From Echinostoma caproni (lineage: Eukaryota > Platyhelminthes > Trematoda > Plagiorchiida > Echinostomatidae): a stretch of 41,625 nt of DNA. Below the pieces are notes generated by a model. It saw only the letters and a program-made list of their open reading frames with translations. It was not told the origin of the DNA and searched no databases. How positions within the stretch are numbered: position 1 is the first letter of the stretch; the number at the start of each line of letters is the position of its first letter. Shown one piece after another: positions 1-12,692 of the stretch. The stretch covers positions 7,111 through 48,735 of the forward strand of contig UZAN01039849.1 of the NCBI GenBank assembly GCA_900618425.1. The letters run 5' to 3'. Both the position numbers and the translations under genes were made by a program.

Positions 1-3000
1 GAGCTTGTTACGGGCATCGTGCATCACTGATCTCTTCATTAGCCTCCGGGGTTATGACTCCATTGTAAACTTTCATGAGGGTATAGGAGGATTTGATTCA
101 ACTTTCAGAGAGGGAATTAGTCGCGTATAGAGCAAATGAAGCGTAAACAGATACCCCAGAAGTTATTCACAATAGTGCGATTGTAAATGAGAGACCGTAA
201 TGGGGTGGAGGACGATGAGATGATTTATGTGATTCGTGATACAAAGCACATAATAAGAGGCGTTTTCAGTGGGTAGAGGAGGGTTCGGAACGGAAGTTGA
301 TAAGACATCAACAGGCATAGTTTGTGGCAGTTGATTAAAGTCATCTGCTCCTTGGCTGTAAAATGAAATCATTTGAGGAATTCGGCGGAGCTTTGGAAAA
401 NTTGACGGAGGCCTATTTGTGATATTTCACTTGGAAGAGTATGGTGAAAAAAACTTAGTCTTTTACAGAAAACGAATGAATATCACACCAACCGCGAACT
501 GGAAACTGCGCAGGACGAAACTTTCAATGGAACCGGTGGCCAAACAAGTAAACTATGTAAATAATATATCCCCGTCAGGTTTCCGTTCCGGAATTAACTA
601 CTGACATGTATGGTAATGACTTGAGTAAGCAAGCAAGCGGTGCCTCATTGACCAGCTCATTAAACTGAATGATGTTGCTTGAATACCCCTAATAAACTGC
701 CTTTTCATGTTAAAATATTTTTAATCGATTATTTCGCTCTTCTAGGGTCACATTTCTGTATTTTTATTTTTTTAAACCAAATCGATCACTCTCAATTACA
801 CCCGGAAATCCTGGAGATTACAAAACTGCAAAGGTGGTACCTTGCATGACCCCACTATGGGATCTTCTTACTTAAGGTTCCTTCCACCAATGAGTTTAAC
901 GCCTGCATTTCATGTGCCTCAAAATATAGTTTACCTCCTTCAGACACTACTACTGGCTGAATATTTACCAAATATTGTTTAGCTTTTTCGAGTTATATTC
1001 CAAAGTTCAGCCGGAAATAAAACCTATCAAATGAACATAAGGGACTGAAACGTAGTATAGCTTGGATACGAAATCCACTTTATGCTTGAATTGGAGTGTG
1101 TAGCAAAATGTTCTCTCGAAAGGGATTCGTCAGACAACTGAATTCAGGCTCGGTCTCGGCGTGGGCTGAAACCTTCAAAGGATGGCTTGTTTTCCATGGA
1201 AGGGTATGATTAACAATCTGCGAAGAAAAAACACAAGCCCAATGAACCAAAATCCCCAATAGGACTCAATTTGGAACCAAATGGAACGGTGCAAATATGG
1301 TTTACAATTGTGACTGAGACCAGGAAAAACAACAATGAAAACCAGTTACTGCGACAAAAATAATGGTTGGACGTCAAGGCCTGATCTATTTCAATGAGGA
1401 CTACCCGTTACACCAGTTGAACGCATCCCATGAAGGTGGCATTAAACGAGTCAGTAATAAAAGCTGGTTTTGTTGTTCAACTGGATTCAGTAAATGTAAC
1501 ATCAGATTGATGATCACTGATGGCATGGTCACTTTGAGGGCTTTTGGAAAACGGTCTCAGTTCCTAAAGCGATTGTTTAATGACAAAAGTATCTAGGCAG
1601 CTTTTTTAAGGGTGACAGAATCAAATTCTAGTTGGTCATTCTGGTTTCGTCGGATGTGAACCGGTAGTAGTAACTTGTACTTCGTCCATTCGGTTGGTCC
1701 GGATTTGACATCCCCTGAAGGGACGGTAAATGTGCACTATCGATGAGCTCTCTTTAGATCAAACCTCAAATCTGGATGCATCTCCGGAGTGGGCTTGAAC
1801 GGTCTAATTGAGGATTGCTTGCGCCCTGTCACGCCCCCATGCGGGCAAGTAATGGTCAGCTGAAAGCGAAAATGCGTTAAGGTCAATAACATAACCACCA
1901 TGAAAGTCGACCATTTATTTCCTCTTTGGGCTGTTCATGATGACAGTCTTTTACACTCCTATAGCCCTCCAGTCGGATGCTTTGAGCTTTTCAAGTATGC
2001 AATGTTCCACCATTCAAGTAAATGTCATTCCTCGAGCGGGGCGTCTGGAAAATTAGGTGTCGGCGCATCTACATAAAGTTATGATTTATGGGTTGTAGGC
2101 CTGAGGTTATACATCATCTGGACATTGCTGCACACGGTGGGCCTTGTTGAGATTCCTTTATCATTCGCTCATATTGATCATCCGGTCAATTGGTTTCATA
2201 AATGCAGATATTAAAGTCGCAGTGGTCCATATCTACTAACTTTTGCCTGATGATGCATATGCCGCATTTTATTCCCAGATTTTCCTCTGTAGAGAACTGT
2301 TAACCGCTTTGCGAAACGCTATTCCAAAATAAAGAATCATATCATCCGCTGATGAAAACAAACAAAACGCTTGGTGAAAACCCTCTTCTTTCACTCGTAA
2401 TCTGATAGATTTTCTATGTGCACCTTAACATTGTGTTACACCAATCTTTTCCTTTCTCTTCATGTTCCAATTATGACTGCCCCACATAATGTACAAAAGC
2501 CTCCACTCATTGAACCCACAAAACATGAGTTACTGCGCGCAATTGATAAACACGCAACATGGTTTGTACAAACAACACTTGGAGGTTGACCTCAAAATGC
2601 GGTCAAAAGTTTGCCTAACCACTGCTGACACGTCCATAAAGGTCTGCTTTACCTATCGTGTGTACTGTCCAGCATTGCGAGTGGCTTTACATTCATCGAT
2701 CGCACGGCTTAACTGAATCGCATTTGGGTTGCAGCTTCTGGCCTTACCATTTAGTGTTTCCTGGCTCTAAATAAAAACTTTGAGTTTCGATGAATATTGT
2801 ATCTCATCCAACGGGTTCAAGTGAATTTTCGGCCGATTTACACATACTGCGAAGAAGAAGCATTGTACTAATTGCAGTGGTCTTCTTGAACTGTTTCAAG
2901 TTACCTCTACTACGGATTCCGCTTAGCTCCCAACCAGTAATCCCGACTAAATGATTGGTCGGATCATCCGATACAAGGCTGGAACGATTCCGCAAATGAT

Positions 3001-5377
3001 CGTTCACTCCGAAAGTAGAACAAAACATTTTCAGTTTTCGGAAGCTAGTGGATATACGAATGCAAATCGCCTTCCTTACGATCGAAAACCATATTAAGGT
3101 GAATGAATTTATCATTCTGTTGGTGCCACCGATAAACCAAAAGCATGGCTATTCGCTTTTTGCCATGAATAATGTCACTTAAACAACAGTTCACTGGAGC
3201 GTGAAGTGCAAATAGAAAAGTCGCTTGTGCAGACATTTAGCTATTTATACCATCCAAAAATTCTTTTGGCACCAATATCACCGCTCCGGGGTATTACTGA
3301 AATGTAATATGTCTGTGCATGGGCCTGAAATAAAGCTACTGACAATGATTTCCGCAAGAAGCGAAACCATCATCAACACATTTGAAGCGGCATTTGTGTG
3401 TGTGCATGTGAGTGCGAACTAACGTTCAAAAATCCCACAGGCTGTGATCGTTTTATCAANTGTGATCGTTTTATCAAACAATTATCACCTAATCAGATGA
3501 TTGAATAACATATTGTGAAGCCATAGCTAATCGAAAACAAGTAATGGAGATGTACGTAAAGTTAGTGCAACCCTCGAAGACTTACAGTTCAAGTTTTTTC
3601 CCAGGGTAATTCGTTGATGTATTTCAACCATATTCACAAACCGCTGCACAATTAGGTGCATCGAAAGGAAAAACAAATATTTTCTTCAGGATTCGCAACA
3701 TATCTACGTGTCTGTATGTTAACGTTGGTGACACATAACATCAGATATTAACCGAATGGTCATTAAAATGGCTAAAATGAGATGTCTGCAGAGCACTACT
3801 AGATGAAGTGGTAGTATTAGTGTGATGACGTACAACTTGCGTCTGTTAGTAGTATCCTTTGTGTGCACACAAAGAGATGATGGGTTAATTTTGACGACAC
3901 CTGGGAGTGAATCCAAGGCTTCGTTCTTGTAACTGCAGAAGAGACCAATAGGCTGTCCACCTGATTGACCACAGTCCAAGAGCCTTTCGTGAAACTGCAG
4001 AACAAGAATTGCAGATTGATTTTTGTTTTATGTCATTCTGTTCGCCCCTGAAGCATGGTGTTCTTCCAAAAAAACACTCGCATCAGTTCGGCACTGCCAT
4101 GTGAACGCGTGACACTGGTACTTCTACATTGCGATATGATGATGCTTTGAAAATCGTTTTCTAAAATTAAAAGGAATTTAATGGAAAACTTAAGAAACTA
4201 TTATCTAGGGATATTAGGCTGATTGGCAGGTATCTGTTCAGCACAGTATTTTACAATCTTTGTCAAGCGAAGGAGCATCACTCGCTTATTAAGCCCATGC
4301 GTCGGTGAAAATGATTAATAAAAAATAGTGCAACGTTTTGGCCGCATAATGAACCAATTTCCAGCCCTGTTTGGCGTTGCCCAGAACGTTACGTCGTCAC
4401 TGAGTCCGGACGGGTTCATGCCGATCGAAATACACATGGTGAAATAACTACTGTTGATAAGAGGCTAGCTATTCTGTTGAAATTTGGATTTATCTGGAAG
4501 TATCAAATACAAATCAATAAATTCAACCAAATAAAACTTTCAACTGATGCCGGTTTGAAATCTGCCTTTCAGCCAGAAAAGCTGTACCATGTTATTGTCT
4601 TTCGCTGTTAGGGTATCACATTGCTTAATTGTGGGTAAATTTCTCAAATATAAAATCAAAGGGGCCTTTATTCAACTATGTTTTAAAACCCGTTTTCTTT
4701 TCTTGACATGGTTTTATACAACTGGGAAGGTCTCTGTTTATGTGAACGCTTTGCTGAAATTAGCATTTCACACGAAATGTCCCAATTTATCAGCTTTTAA
4801 GCATGATAAATTTGATTTCGAGTGGCGCAATGCACTCTACTCATCCCCAAGTGATTCTCGTATTTCACATATTCATGATTCGGCGACATACGTTTTATTT
4901 ATTGGAATTGCCACCGAACCTGATTTGTTTTGGTATGTTTGCAAGGAACTGAAATCAGACACAATAGGGGTTTTGATCGCTGATATTGTGTGTGTATGCG
5001 TGGGGATGAGAGAAGGGAGGCTAATTAATGCATGGCAATTGTAAATTAGTAACGTTGCTATTTAAACAAAAATATAATGTGAACAAATGTTTATTTGTTT
5101 ATTTGTGATTTCCGGTTCCCAGAATAAAAAATAAATAATTTATTCGCAATCGCCACTGGGTTTTGTCCGTATTTTCCCTGTGAACATCAAATTGTACATT
5201 CATGAAAAAAGTAGAACTCAACTGCTCACCTGATTGATTGGTTTGACGAGTAATGATGTGGATAGTTATCTGAGGCATTCGCACGAGGCTCCGTGAACAA
5301 ACAGTTGGCAATATCAGTGTTTGGTTCCATAGTTTCAGTTTTCACAGATTGCGTACATGACCTTCAGCCTCACTTGG
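1..5377. other. No recognisable gene (5' region)
   Basis: I see no domain, RNA gene or known repeat here. All six frames are closed at short intervals. The longest open frame is 4589-5044 (+), 151 codons, with a hydrophobic N-terminal half and no motif I know; one frame of that length is expected by chance in this much AT-rich DNA. The stretches 1600-1860 and 4340-4440 are more GC-rich than their surroundings and could be old repeats, but I cannot assign them. A single N lies at 401 and another at 3460, the latter between two identical 17-base copies. Confidence 0.5.
3443..3477. repeat. 17-bp direct duplication around a single N
   Basis: The same 17 bases (starting TGTGATCG, ending ATCAA) occur at 3443-3459 and 3461-3477, separated only by the N at 3460. 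This looks like two contig ends that overlap but were joined with a one-base gap rather than merged. It is therefore probably an assembly artefact and not a biological repeat. A similar case lies at 28572-28590. Confidence 0.7.
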
Positions 5378-5415
5378 CCACTTCACAAGCACTGATGATG
5401 TCACCTCGGCTGGTG
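5378..5415 (+). repeat. Hairpin repeat, copy A (one arm, 5' half)
   Basis: These 38 bases begin CCACTTCACAAGCA and run through CTGATGATGTCACC to GGCTGGTG. Nearly the same string occurs at 23587-23625 (+) and in reverse complement at about 37264-37307. The copy keeps the 5' half of a hammerhead-like core: GCA, then CTGATGA at 5392-5398, then a stem II TCACC/GGTGA. It loses the GAAAC half, because the sequence departs from the other copies after 5415. The opposite arm, seen in copy B, is not recognisable here. An RTE retrotransposon fragment starts about 500 bases downstream. Confidence 0.7.
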
Positions 5416-5908
5416 TGTCATTGGTTGCATGGGGCTAAGGGCAGATCCCGAAAAGCGGACCGTCAACCAACGCACCAGCGAAGGGAATACTGAACCGAAA
5501 TTCCAAGATCTTGCGCGATAGGTTTCCAGAAGCTCACATTTGGATACTTCGTTCACCCTCCTGCGTTGGATCTACGCTCCACTGCCTTGCGGGACCGAAG
5601 TTTGATTCGAGGGCTCCCGTTAATATTTCTAAAGAAAAACCCGTAAATCGTCGCTACGTTGCAGGTCAGGCGTTTGAATCAAAGGTGGTCAAAGAAGAAC
5701 CCTTTGTCGGTGTGGGCTATCGCAAAGTATGCTGTGCCCCTAAATCTTAGGTACCCATTTGAAAGACCATCTTTCTCATCTCTCCGCCTCCTCTTTTCAC
5801 CCTCAAACTTTAAAAGATGCATGCGATTTGCGCCACCCATAGAATATCACTCAGCGTTCAACTAATGCGGTCAACTACTCAGAGGCTATCAGAGTTTTAA
5901 GACCAAAA
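5416..5908 (+). other. Unassigned, open-reading stretch upstream of RTE fragment
   Basis: Relatively GC-rich DNA between hairpin repeat copy A and the RTE endonuclease. A frame at 5511-5750 (79 codons) stays open and contains DRFPEAHIWILRSP and PKFDSRAPVNIS, which I cannot tie to a family. Its composition resembles the element downstream more than the AT-rich flank. It may be the 5' untranslated region of the RTE element or another repeat, but this is inference. Confidence 0.3.
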
Positions 5909-7690
5909 TCTCCTTTCAACTGCGCCGCAATCAATGCCCGCAAACTCTACCAGATCGATCGGCAAGCTGCCTTAACTAGAACCCTTAGAACCTTCCATTT
6001 AGATGTATGCTGTCTCCGAATCACCCATACAAGACTCTATCTCAATTATCTCCATTCTCATCCTCACCCTTCACTCTCCATGTTTCAGGCGATTCGTGAT
6101 CCGAAGCTCGCGGTGTTGCTGGCGTTTTGGGTTTGCGCTCATTTTCAAGGCCCAGCGTTCACTTCTCGACTGGATCTCGGTTAATAGCCGACTTTTCTCT
6201 GTACGTCTGAATGATTCAGTTCAGATCAACTGCTACAGAACAAAACATCGAAGCTTATTCTTCGTATCCGCGTATGCACCGTCTGATTACAGTTCGCCGG
6301 AAATGAAGGATGCATTCTAGAAAGACCTCTCTCAACTGCTCGAAATTGCTCGATCAACGAACATCGTGATAGTCGCTGGAGAATTCAATGCTCAAGTTGG
6401 ATCCCTGGACGAAGCAGAAGGCCTACTTGGTGGTTGACATGCAGTCCTAGCCAACAGGACTGACAACAGAGAACGCCTACTCCAACTTTGCGCTGGCCAC
6501 AGACTGTTTCTGTCAAGCACGAACTTCTCGCACAAGAAACAACACCGCCTTACATAAAGACCGCCAACTTCTTCTCAGTGCTGGATTCAAATCGATCATA
6601 TCGCCATCAGCCACCACTGGTGAGGATCTATTGACGACTGCCGCCGTTACTAGTCAATTTCCGTGGACACAGACCATGTTCTGCTACGAGCGAGACTCTC
6701 CCTACGCCTAGTAAACAACCGAAGAAAAGCTACGGAAAACGGATGCCCAAGATACAATGTCAGCACCGGTTGAAAACCGTCCTTCGAAGCGGAACTATCA
6801 GATCGCCTCGCAGTTAAAATATCATCCTGAGGACTCACTGAACACCGGACGACAATTAGGGAAGCGATCCAAACGTCGATTATTCTGGCTCACGATCAAA
6901 TCTAAAACACTGGAACTCCTAGACCTCGATGAACGCTCGAAAAGCCAGTCCTTCGGATTGAAAATACGACAAAGCGTGCAGATCCCCAAGATCATCCTCT
7001 CATCAAGAGTCCGAGGAATGACAGCGAGAAGTGGTTGAAAGAGAAGTGTAAAGAGAAACAGAAGGTTGCGGAATTCGGTAAGAGTGGCAAACCTTTTGGT
7101 TTAATTAGTAGTAGACGTCCAAGGAAAGCAGGCGAAAGTGATGTAATTAATGAATCTGACGGCACAATGCTTCATATTTGGAACGCCCTCTTGAAAGATG
7201 GGCTGAACATTCTAAGGCACAGTTCAGCTGGCCTCCGTCGATACAAGACCTTCCTATATCCTCTTCAACTGTACAAATACTGCCAGTTGACATCCGTTCT
7301 CTATCTGGAATTGAGGTTACTCGAGGAATAAATTATCTCAGAATATACATAACACTTACGGCCACAGAGGAATTTGTTTAATGAACATCGTCTCTAACCT
7401 TCTCGCTGGTATTACACCAAAGTCAATTCCGAGCTTACGGCACGTTTTCTCCCGAGTTCTCCACGAAAAGTGATGTTCGATAGGGTTGCCCTCTCCCTCC
7501 GTTTCTACTTTACTTTGTGATCGGTTTAATTATTGAAACAACCCTGTCCTCGTGCGAGGATAGCGGTATCGTTTTATTCACAGGCGGTGGACTCTCTGAT
7601 CTAGAGTATGCAGACGACATTGTGCTACTAAGTGAAGATCCCGGTAAGTTGCAAGCTGGCGTGGATAACTTTATTGCTAGTGTAGCCATT
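5909..7690 (+). pseudogene. RTE-type LINE fragment: AP-endonuclease and partial reverse transcriptase
   Basis: Degenerate pol of an RTE-clade non-LTR retrotransposon. In such elements the endonuclease nicks target DNA and the RT copies the RNA into the nick. Translation in shifting frames gives the endonuclease N-terminus at about 5909-6030 (FNCAAINARKLYQ), then RSLLDWISVNSRLFSVRL, SAYAPSDYSSPEMKD, GEFNAQVG near 6379-6400 (the family's usual GDFN aspartate is replaced by Glu), QIDHIAIS near 6588-6611 and DTDHVLLRARLSLRL near 6668-6712. A long linker follows to about 7330. The RT then appears only in part: YGTFSPEFSTKSDVR, a stop at 7481-7483, GCPLPPFLLYFVIG and an intact YADD at 7607-7618. 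The RT fingers before this are mostly missing. In-frame stops (for example TAG at 6318-6320) and several frameshifts make it non-functional. Similarity ends near 7690; the C-terminal part is absent here, but a related C-terminus lies at 36660-37057. Confidence 0.85.
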
Positions 7691-7909
7691 TAAATGAGAT
7701 GGAAATGTTTGTGATAACCAACAAAGAGCACTGGACAGCTGTTTCGTCCTGTTTGGATTCGTCAGCAGTGCGTACTTTTTGTGTTCTTGTCAGGAGTTGA
7801 ACCGCGATCAATCGGTTCGAGATTTCAAAACTTACTCCTGAGCTGCACGGTCGATGGTCATCACCTTGTGCGAACGGCTCAGTCAATTTAGACTATCAAG
7901 CATGGATTA

Positions 7910-8733
7910 GCCCATTCGATTGTTCAGAGGCACCAGGCATTCTTGATGATCATCAAGGTGCCTATTGATGACGCCCTTCCACATTAATAGAAGAGCGCAG
8001 GTCTTTGTGAACTATAACACCCAAGTCCTTCTCTGTTGAGGCATGCAGCAGTAGTTAGTTTTCGAGGAAATAAAGAAACCGACCATGGTGGTGTAGCGAA
8101 ATTGCCTTGAATTTGGAGACGTTGAATTGGATGTCGTCCTCAATAGACCATTTGTGAGATGCATTCAGTTCTTCTTGGAGTTCCAGCGAACCCCCATTTT
8201 CTGTCACTGTCGACTGCAAGCAATAATGTTCGTGGTCCTAGGACATTTAGGAAGTCGTTTATGAACAAGAGAAAAAGTCGAAGACCAAGCACAGAACCTG
8301 GGGGACTCTGCGAAAACCGGCGATAGGGGCGGACAGTGAATTAGAGACTCGAACCGACATGGTCCGTTGTTGGAGAAATGCAGCCAATCAATCAAGCGCG
8401 AGGTCTCTAATACCAACATTGCACAGTTTGCGGAGCAGTATCTCATAGTTCACTCGATCAAACGCTTTCGAAAAGTCTAGGTAAACCACATCAACTGAAT
8501 CGCCTTTGTCTACTTTCCTTGTCCATTCATCACGGACTAGGAGCAGGCTGTTAGCACATGATCTGTTTTGACGGAATCCATACTGAATTGGCGAAAGAAG
8601 GCCGTATTTCTTTAAGTGTTCCATTAGGAAATCCACTCGGATGGATTCCATGACTTTGGACAGAACGGACAGGAGTGTCACCCGGCGGTAGTTGGCTGGA
8701 TCATTACGACAGCCGCCTTTGTAAATTGGAGAC
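7910..8733 (-). pseudogene. CR1/Jockey-type LINE reverse-transcriptase fragment
   Basis: On the minus strand, reading down from about 8733, the translation gives SPIYKGGCRNDPANYRRVTL, LSKVMESI, YGFRQNRSCANSLL and VVYLDFSKAFDRV. These are RT fingers and palm motif A, with catalytic Asp in YLDFS. The longest clean frame is 8388-8681. A frameshift near 8390 moves the frame; it then reads WLAAFLQQRT, a GVPQGSVLG-like stretch and LLFLLFINDFL. The catalytic FADD box has decayed to AVDS near 8203-8220. Thumb-like sequence (KDLRSSINVE) extends to about 7910. The copy is 5'-truncated in the usual LINE manner, starting inside the RT, with no endonuclease. It lies tail-to-tail with the RTE fragment ending near 7690. 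The CR1/Jockey grouping is by motif style only. Confidence 0.85.
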
Positions 8734-11700
8734 CGACACTAAAGCAAACAGTCAACCTGTGATAAAATATAATGGGTAATTGCTGGGTTTTGATTCTCAC
8801 AAGAAATCTTCTAGGGAATGTGATACACACCAATACAACCTTACTACTAAAAGTCACGGGTCTCTAGGCTGACACTGACCATTCAAATCCGGTTTGCATC
8901 ACTTGCAGCATCATTGCGACGTTAACTTTCAATAAAACCACACGTATTAGACACTGCGTGCCACTGCAATTGGCTCAGAACGATTCAATCGCTTTGATCA
9001 CTGCTTTTTATTTGTTGCACATATCATTGTTACCATGCTTACAGGTTTATGTTTTACTGTACAAATCAGAAGTTAACAATTCTGATCAAAGCGGTGAAAG
9101 CTTCACCATGAATTGATTGCACTGGCGAACGATATTTTCCTTTTTGTGCGATTAAAGGTGATTTGATGGTGATTATTGGATCGTCATTTATCTCTCTCGG
9201 TTCCACTTGTATCACTTGTTACAAAGTATGCGGATTTGTTGTTTTTTGCTTGGCATATTTTGTTTAACCAGTACCCTTGTATGGATTTTCCTATAAACGT
9301 TTACCAACATATAAGAACGGCCCCTCATAATGAAGCTACTTTCTCTGTCATTCTTACGAGCGTTTTCTTTCACACTCTTCATTTCCTACCCTTTTCCCTT
9401 GACAACAGCAACGAGTCTATTGCCAGTGTTTCGCTTTATCAATCAATTGTTACTGGCGTAATGCTGCATGTCACCCAATAAAAACAAAGACAAATTTTTT
9501 TTGGATAACTGAAGCAGGGTGCTAGAACAGAACACTGCTGAACATGTTAAAGTCTGATAAAAAAAAGATCAAAAGCGCTCACCGGAAGAAAAACTAGTGA
9601 TTCATGGACATTCGATGCTTTTTCTATTTCATTTTCTTTCCTTTTATTGAATATACGAAGATAAAATTTTCAGGACGTGGGACGAGACCCATTAAACGGC
9701 TGCTGTCATCTGATAATTTATTGATACTGAAACCATAAAAGAACTCACGTGAGAGAACTGATAAACACAATTTCTATCGTTTCAGCACAAAGAAAAAGAG
9801 GTTTTAATGTTTTTACAAAAGCTCAAGTTACATCCATTTGTTCAGGAATATAGGAGGAAAAAAACAAGAATTTAATTATCTTTTGTCATCATTCGTTATA
9901 ATGATTAACGACCCTCAACAGAATCACATTTAACATAATTAGCGCAAATATCTAGTTTTTATCCGTTTTCCTTCCACCCACCCTCTTATTTTATTTTTTC
10001 CGCTATTTATTGACTTTTTCGCATTGACCTTGAAGTCTAGACAACCTGATCGCGTTTGGATATCGTATTCGACACAGAATCGGAAAAGCACTATAGGGAA
10101 TATTTCGGTTGTCAGCACACAATCCCCGCGACTGCATTGTCTGTGTGTCTACGTTCATCTGCGGCCGTCGTTAAGGCCACCGCGAATGTACACATAGGCA
10201 AAACGACCGTCCTGTTATGGTTGAATGCCATGCGGTTACCAATCCACGTCTTGTCTGATCAGATTTCACGCATCCGATGATGATTGTGTCCATTTATGTC
10301 CAGTGACCTTGAAAAGTAAATCAGTGGGAGATAAAACTAGTTTTATTGCAAAACATCCGCTGGGGTCTGAAAATGAGGCGTAACTAGTGGCAGATGTTTT
10401 TTTTCAATTTATTGCAGCAGTCACATTTTCGATAACGGTGAACATTTATATAAAAGCCAAGTGGAGAGGTTAGGAAAGTTCTGTCAATTAGGTGCACTGT
10501 GGTCGGTTGTAGCACAAACATACATACATAAACGATTTCTAGCGCTGTTTGAACTGTAATGGTTATTATTTGACCAAGCAGAATATTCTACTTTATCCCA
10601 TATTGTTAAATGGAATGGAAAACAGATGCAAGTTTTCAAAGCCTTTTATCGACCATTAAAGTGGAATTTTCCCACACACAAAATAGGGATGGCATCAAAA
10701 CCAAATAAGCGGTAATCGTACACGGAACAACCGTATGCAACGACCAACTCTTGTTGATGGAGTTATTTTTTGCGCAGCTACTAATTGTGTGCATTATTAA
10801 TTCGACAAAATACCGGTTAATGGGACGTACCAGTGATAGAGATTCAGTCAAACCTGAATACGCATACGCAGATATTTTAAAAATGCTTGAAAATCGCATG
10901 CTCATTCGAACTGTGACTGTATCCCTGATTCATCAAAAAATTTCATTTAAACCTTTCAATACGAAGTGTTCACCCAGGTTTTGGAATTAGCAGACGTGAA
11001 ATAAACACGATGGGGAAACCTTTAATCCCGAACGGAACATTGGGCTATTTTTTCTTGATTATATCCATTCTGGTTTGAGAAGAAAGTTAGCAGAATTTGC
11101 TTACCCAATGGATATTGTATTTCATCACCTAAATGTGCCTTTTAGTTTCTTGCAATGAGTAATCAAAATTAAATTCTAGTTTTCCGCAACCCTCTGTTCC
11201 GTTTGGCCGCGGCTTCTGTATGCTAAAAGTCAAGGTTTGATCTTCTTTAAGCATTAAATGATGGTAAACGAACCTCGTTAATCCGAAAAATTGTGCATGC
11301 GGCATGGAATGTTACGTTTGAGCGCGTACATGTAAGGCTAATTAGCGTAAAATATTACACTTGTTTCTGACGTGTCGCTTTATAACCAAGGATATCAGTA
11401 AACTGCATCGCAGACTGTGCCCATGAATGAATGCGCAATTGTTTTTATGTAGATCGACTAGTTCCGTACACATGCAGCGGTAGACATGGCAGATAAGAAG
11501 ATGAGAACTGAAAGCACTGAAGACTGATTTTGTCAAATTTATCAAGTCAAGATATAATAAAATAGAAACGAATTTAATTGCTGTTTGCATTTGTTTAATA
11601 TTGTCCCAATTTGTTTCTCCATTTTGCACCCCTCGACTGTTTGTCTCTATTGCCTTATTAATTTGGGTTGCAACATTTACACTCATTCTGTGGCGAAGAA

Positions 11701-12144
11701 ACAACAGTTGATATTAGAAATAGTGGGTAATCATCAACCAAAGTTTAGATTACTTCAGCTTGTCGGTACACTGACCACTTCATCAAGTGAGACGTGATTT
11801 TCAGCCGTATACAATTTTCCTGTGGCCTGAGCCTCTCATATAATTATGTTAGTTTGGTTGCTCTAAAATTTGTTTATTTTAACAGTCAACAGCATCTCAC
11901 ATGATGGTTGTGGAGGTAGTTGTGTTGGTGGTAGTGATGATGGTGCTGGTAAATGAAATGGTCTTTTTGCGTCATTGCAAAGAAAGGTAAGTTTCAGGTA
12001 ATAGGAAATTCTACAGGTAAACTCACGAAATGAAACCATTCATCAGTTAAATACATTAAATTCTACCCTAAATTCATACAATGCAGCATTACCCCATAGG
12101 GATTATCGATTTAGGTAACTTTACTCAGGTAGGTCCATGGTAAT
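8734..12144. other. No recognisable gene
   Basis: About 3.4 kb of AT-rich DNA without domain or repeat that I can name. Short open frames are present (9176-9481 +, 10056-10280 +, 11342-11704 -) but none has a recognisable motif or splice context. A GC-richer patch at about 10130-10270 stands out from the flanks and is unexplained. A GT-rich, triplet-like run occurs at about 11900-11950. Confidence 0.5.
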
Positions 12145-12323
12145 GATTACGTCCCAACTGTGCGAGTGGTAAGTGTTAGACGCTTAAGGTTTACTGGTTA
12201 AGTGTGTTCGAATTCCCTCCTTCCACCAAAATCTCGCCATATTCCATGTAAGAATCCACTTGATTGTCCTTTTTTATCTTTCTGAAAGGTGATGTTATCA
12301 CCATCATATATATATATATATAT
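12145..12323 (+). repeat. tRNA-derived SINE, copy 1 (diverged)
   Basis: The head looks tRNA-like: TGCGAGTGGTAAG resembles a pol III A box, and GTGTTCGAATTCC at about 12206-12218 is a good B box. The body downstream (CATG, then TTGATTGTCC, TATCTT and TGAAA) lines up with the other copies at 38.3, 25.0, 22.1 and 20.0 kb. The element ends in a TA-dinucleotide run at 12306-12323. It is the most diverged copy of the five, so family membership is less certain than for the others. Confidence 0.5.
12306..12323. repeat. (TA)n microsatellite
   Basis: Eighteen bases of perfect AT/TA dinucleotide repeat, sitting at the apparent 3' end of the SINE copy that starts near 12145. It may be that copy's tail. 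Confidence 0.9.
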
Positions 12324-12692
12324 TAAATTGAGGGAGAGAAAAGGAAAAGTGAAAACCAATGCTAATGAACTTCCTCTACAGCGTTTTCTTATACTGGTAG
12401 TTCAATATTGATCATACTTATATGGATCTTTAAAGTAGCAACGTACCATTACTTTTTCAACGAACTGTTTTAATTATCTTGATATCTAAAGAGATAGTTA
12501 TTTTGCCAGTATGTTTAGCCCCAGTTTTTCTGTCAAATGTGGTCTTCTGCTGGGGATGATTACTGTTACCACTGGTGTGATNACTGAATTTTTCGTGTGT
12601 AAAGCAAATGAAGTGTGAACTGAAAAGCTAGAAAGCACTGTACAGATATTTCCACTTGGTTAGATCGAAAATGAAAATCGGTTTGATCAGCT

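Noticed and set aside
4589..5044. Open frame of 151 codons
   Set aside because: No motif, no exon signals, AT-rich codon content; one such frame is expected by chance in this length of sequence.
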